Part shown: piece by piece, positions 4,114 through 5,487 of the stretch | How positions within the stretch are numbered: position 1 is the stretch's first letter | Layout: each line of letters opens with the position of its first letter | Source of the DNA: Oscillospiraceae bacterium | GTDB taxonomy: Bacteria; Bacillota; Clostridia; Oscillospirales; Acutalibacteraceae | Direction: 5' to 3' | DNA: 5,487 nt | Assembly: GCA_028706415.1 (NCBI GenBank) | Contig: JAQWBK010000102.1 | Span: 1 to 5,487 of the forward strand | Made by a program: the position numbers and the translations under genes | Notes under the pieces: model-generated | Told to the model about the DNA's origin: nothing | What the model saw: only the letters and a program-made list of their open reading frames with translations | The model's database searches: none

Positions 4114-5487
4114 ATGGCAGACAATCTGAATGGATTTAAACGCAGCGACTACTGCGGGGTATTTCGCACCACCGACCAAGGGCGGGAGGTTTCGGTCTGC
4201 GGTTGGGTACAACGGCAGCGGGACTTAGGCCAGCTTATTTTTGTTGATTTACGCGACCGCACAGGGGTTGTGCAGCTTGCATTTGATGATACTGCCCTGC
4301 CGGCCGTTTTTGAACGGGCGGCCAGCGTGCGCAGCGAATATGTTTTGGCAGCCAAAGGGGTTGTCAGGCTGCGCTCCTCGGTTAATCGGGATATACCCAC
4401 CGGAGAGGTGGAAATTGCCGTAACAGAGCTTCGTATTCTGAACAAGGCAGAAACCCCTCCGTTTGAGATTTTGGAGAACAGCACTACCGCCGAATCCATT
4501 CGGCTTAAATATCGCTATCTTGATTTGCGCCGTCCCGACCTGAAAAACAACCTGCTTATGCGCCACCGCATTGCAAAGGTTACGCGCGACTATTTTGATG
4601 CTCAGGGGTTTATAGAAATTGAAACCCCCATGCTGATAAAATCCACTCCCGAGGGGGCAAGGGATTTTCTGGTCCCCTCCCGCCTGCACAAGGGGCAGTT
4701 CTACGCCCTTCCCCAGTCCCCCCAATTATATAAACAGCTTTCTATGGTGGCGGGGTTCGACCGCTATATGCAGATTGCGCGTTGCTTCAGGGATGAGGAC
4801 CTGCGGGCAGACAGGCAGCCGGAATTTACCCAGATAGACTTTGAAATGTCGTTTGTGGATGCCGAGGATGTAATTGAAATTGGGGAGGGCTTTCTTTCAA
4901 CCGTATTTCGGGAGGTGCTGGATATTCAGCTGCCCATGCCCCTGCCCAGATTGACCTATACCGCTGCCATGGAGAGGTACGGCTCGGATAAACCGGATAC
5001 CCGCTTCGCCATGGAGCTTATCGACCTTTCGGATGCGGTGAGCGGCTGCGGCTTTGGGGTGTTCACCTCGGCAATCGAGGAGGGGGGCACAGTCCGCGCC
5101 ATCACCGCCAAGAATGCCGCCGAAAGATTTACCCGCAAGGAACTGGATAAGCTCACCGAGATGGTACGGGGCATAGGTGCAAAAGGGCTTGCCTGGGTGC
5201 GCATGAACCCCGATGGGGTTGCATCATCCTTCGGTAAATTTATGACCCAAGAGCAAATGGACCGACTGATTGAGGTCTCGGGAGCCCAGACAGGCGATGT
5301 GGTTTTGATAATTGCCGACAGGGTTAAAAAGCATGTGTTGACCACCCTGGGCGCCCTTCGTATCGAAGTGGCAAACAGGCTGAATATAAAGCGGGAGGGA
5401 TTTAATCCCCTGTGGATTACCGACTTTCCCTTCTTTGAGTGGGATGATGAGCAAAACCAGTATGTTGCCATGCATCACCCCTTTACC
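4114..5487 (+). CDS. aspS: Aspartyl-tRNA synthetase (AspRS), 3' end outside window
   Basis: AspRS is a class IIb synthetase that charges tRNA-Asp. The first 458 of about 590 expected residues are present. They show the N-terminal OB-fold anticodon-binding domain (about 11-110, VSVCGWVQRQRDLGQLIFVD), the hinge IRLKYRYLDLRRP (129-141), motif 1 region GFIEIETPMLIKSTPEGARD (165-184), FYALPQSPQLYKQL (196-209), motif 2 RCFRDEDLRADRQPEFTQID (223-242), GSDKPDTRF (290-298), then the bacterial insertion domain and the return to the catalytic core at WITDFPFFEW (434-443) and AMHHPFT (452-458). Motif 3 lies beyond the edge. The DLG at 37-39 matches E. coli, whose enzyme is discriminating, but the loop before NRDIPTGE (91-98) is about two residues shorter than in E. 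coli. GAGGGG (4101-4106) lies 7 nt before the ATG. It begins 30 bp after hisS and is almost certainly cotranscribed with it. Confidence 0.97.
   Translation, partial: MADNLNGFKRSDYCGVFRTTDQGREVSVCGWVQRQRDLGQLIFVDLRDRTGVVQLAFDDTALPAVFERAASVRSEYVLAAKGVVRLRSSVNRDIPTGEVEIAVTELRILNKAETPPFEILENSTTAESIRLKYRYLDLRRPDLKNNLLMRHRIAKVTRDYFDAQGFIEIETPMLIKSTPEGARDFLVPSRLHKGQFYALPQSPQLYKQLSMVAGFDRYMQIARCFRDEDLRADRQPEFTQIDFEMSFVDAEDVIEIGEGFLSTVFREVLDIQLPMPLPRLTYTAAMERYGSDKPDTRFAMELIDLSDAVSGCGFGVFTSAIEEGGTVRAITAKNAAERFTRKELDKLTEMVRGIGAKGLAWVRMNPDGVASSFGKFMTQEQMDRLIEVSGAQTGDVVLIIADRVKKHVLTTLGALRIEVANRLNIKREGFNPLWITDFPFFEWDDEQNQYVAMHHPFT

Overview
The window looks like a chromosomal segment of a low-to-mid GC Firmicute, most likely class Clostridia and possibly the Oscillospirales/Ruminococcaceae group. 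The grounds are strong AGGAG-type ribosome binding sites, sigma-A-like promoters with extended -10 elements, a LytR-CpsA-Psr (LCP) protein, a HisRS of the cysteine-rich clostridial type, and a MinD-like gene followed by methylglyoxal synthase and hisS-aspS. The lineage is inferred from protein style and gene order only. No phage, transposase, CRISPR, tRNA or rRNA gene is visible.

Layout. Positions 1-815 (minus strand) hold the first 271 codons of a membrane-anchored, divergent LCP-family protein that runs off the left edge. Positions 816-1392 are a gene-free divergent regulatory region. It holds four TAACA-like boxes at exact 11-bp spacing beside a minus-strand promoter, an 8-bp dyad, a possible plus-strand promoter, a GC-rich foldable block, a pair of small-loop hairpins, and a second plus-strand promoter right next to the first gene. 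On the plus strand follow a MinD-like ATPase (1393-2151), methylglyoxal synthase mgsA (2245-2655), a clear intrinsic terminator (2701-2724), hisS (2764-4083), and aspS (4114 to the right edge, first 458 codons).

The minD-like gene and mgsA probably form one short transcription unit that ends at the terminator. hisS and aspS form a second unit, 30 bp apart, as in many Firmicutes. Functionally the window combines envelope assembly (LCP), cell-division site placement (MinD-like), overflow of triose phosphate in glycolysis (MgsA) and translation (HisRS, AspRS).

Most of the window is ordinary housekeeping DNA, and I do not see a clear new system. Three points deserve a second look. The MinD-like protein ends about where the membrane-targeting helix should begin, and that 3' end lies inside a 21-bp inverted repeat. 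A PhoP-box-like array lies directly against the promoter of the LCP gene. MgsA has Asn where the E. coli and B. subtilis enzymes have an active-site Asp.
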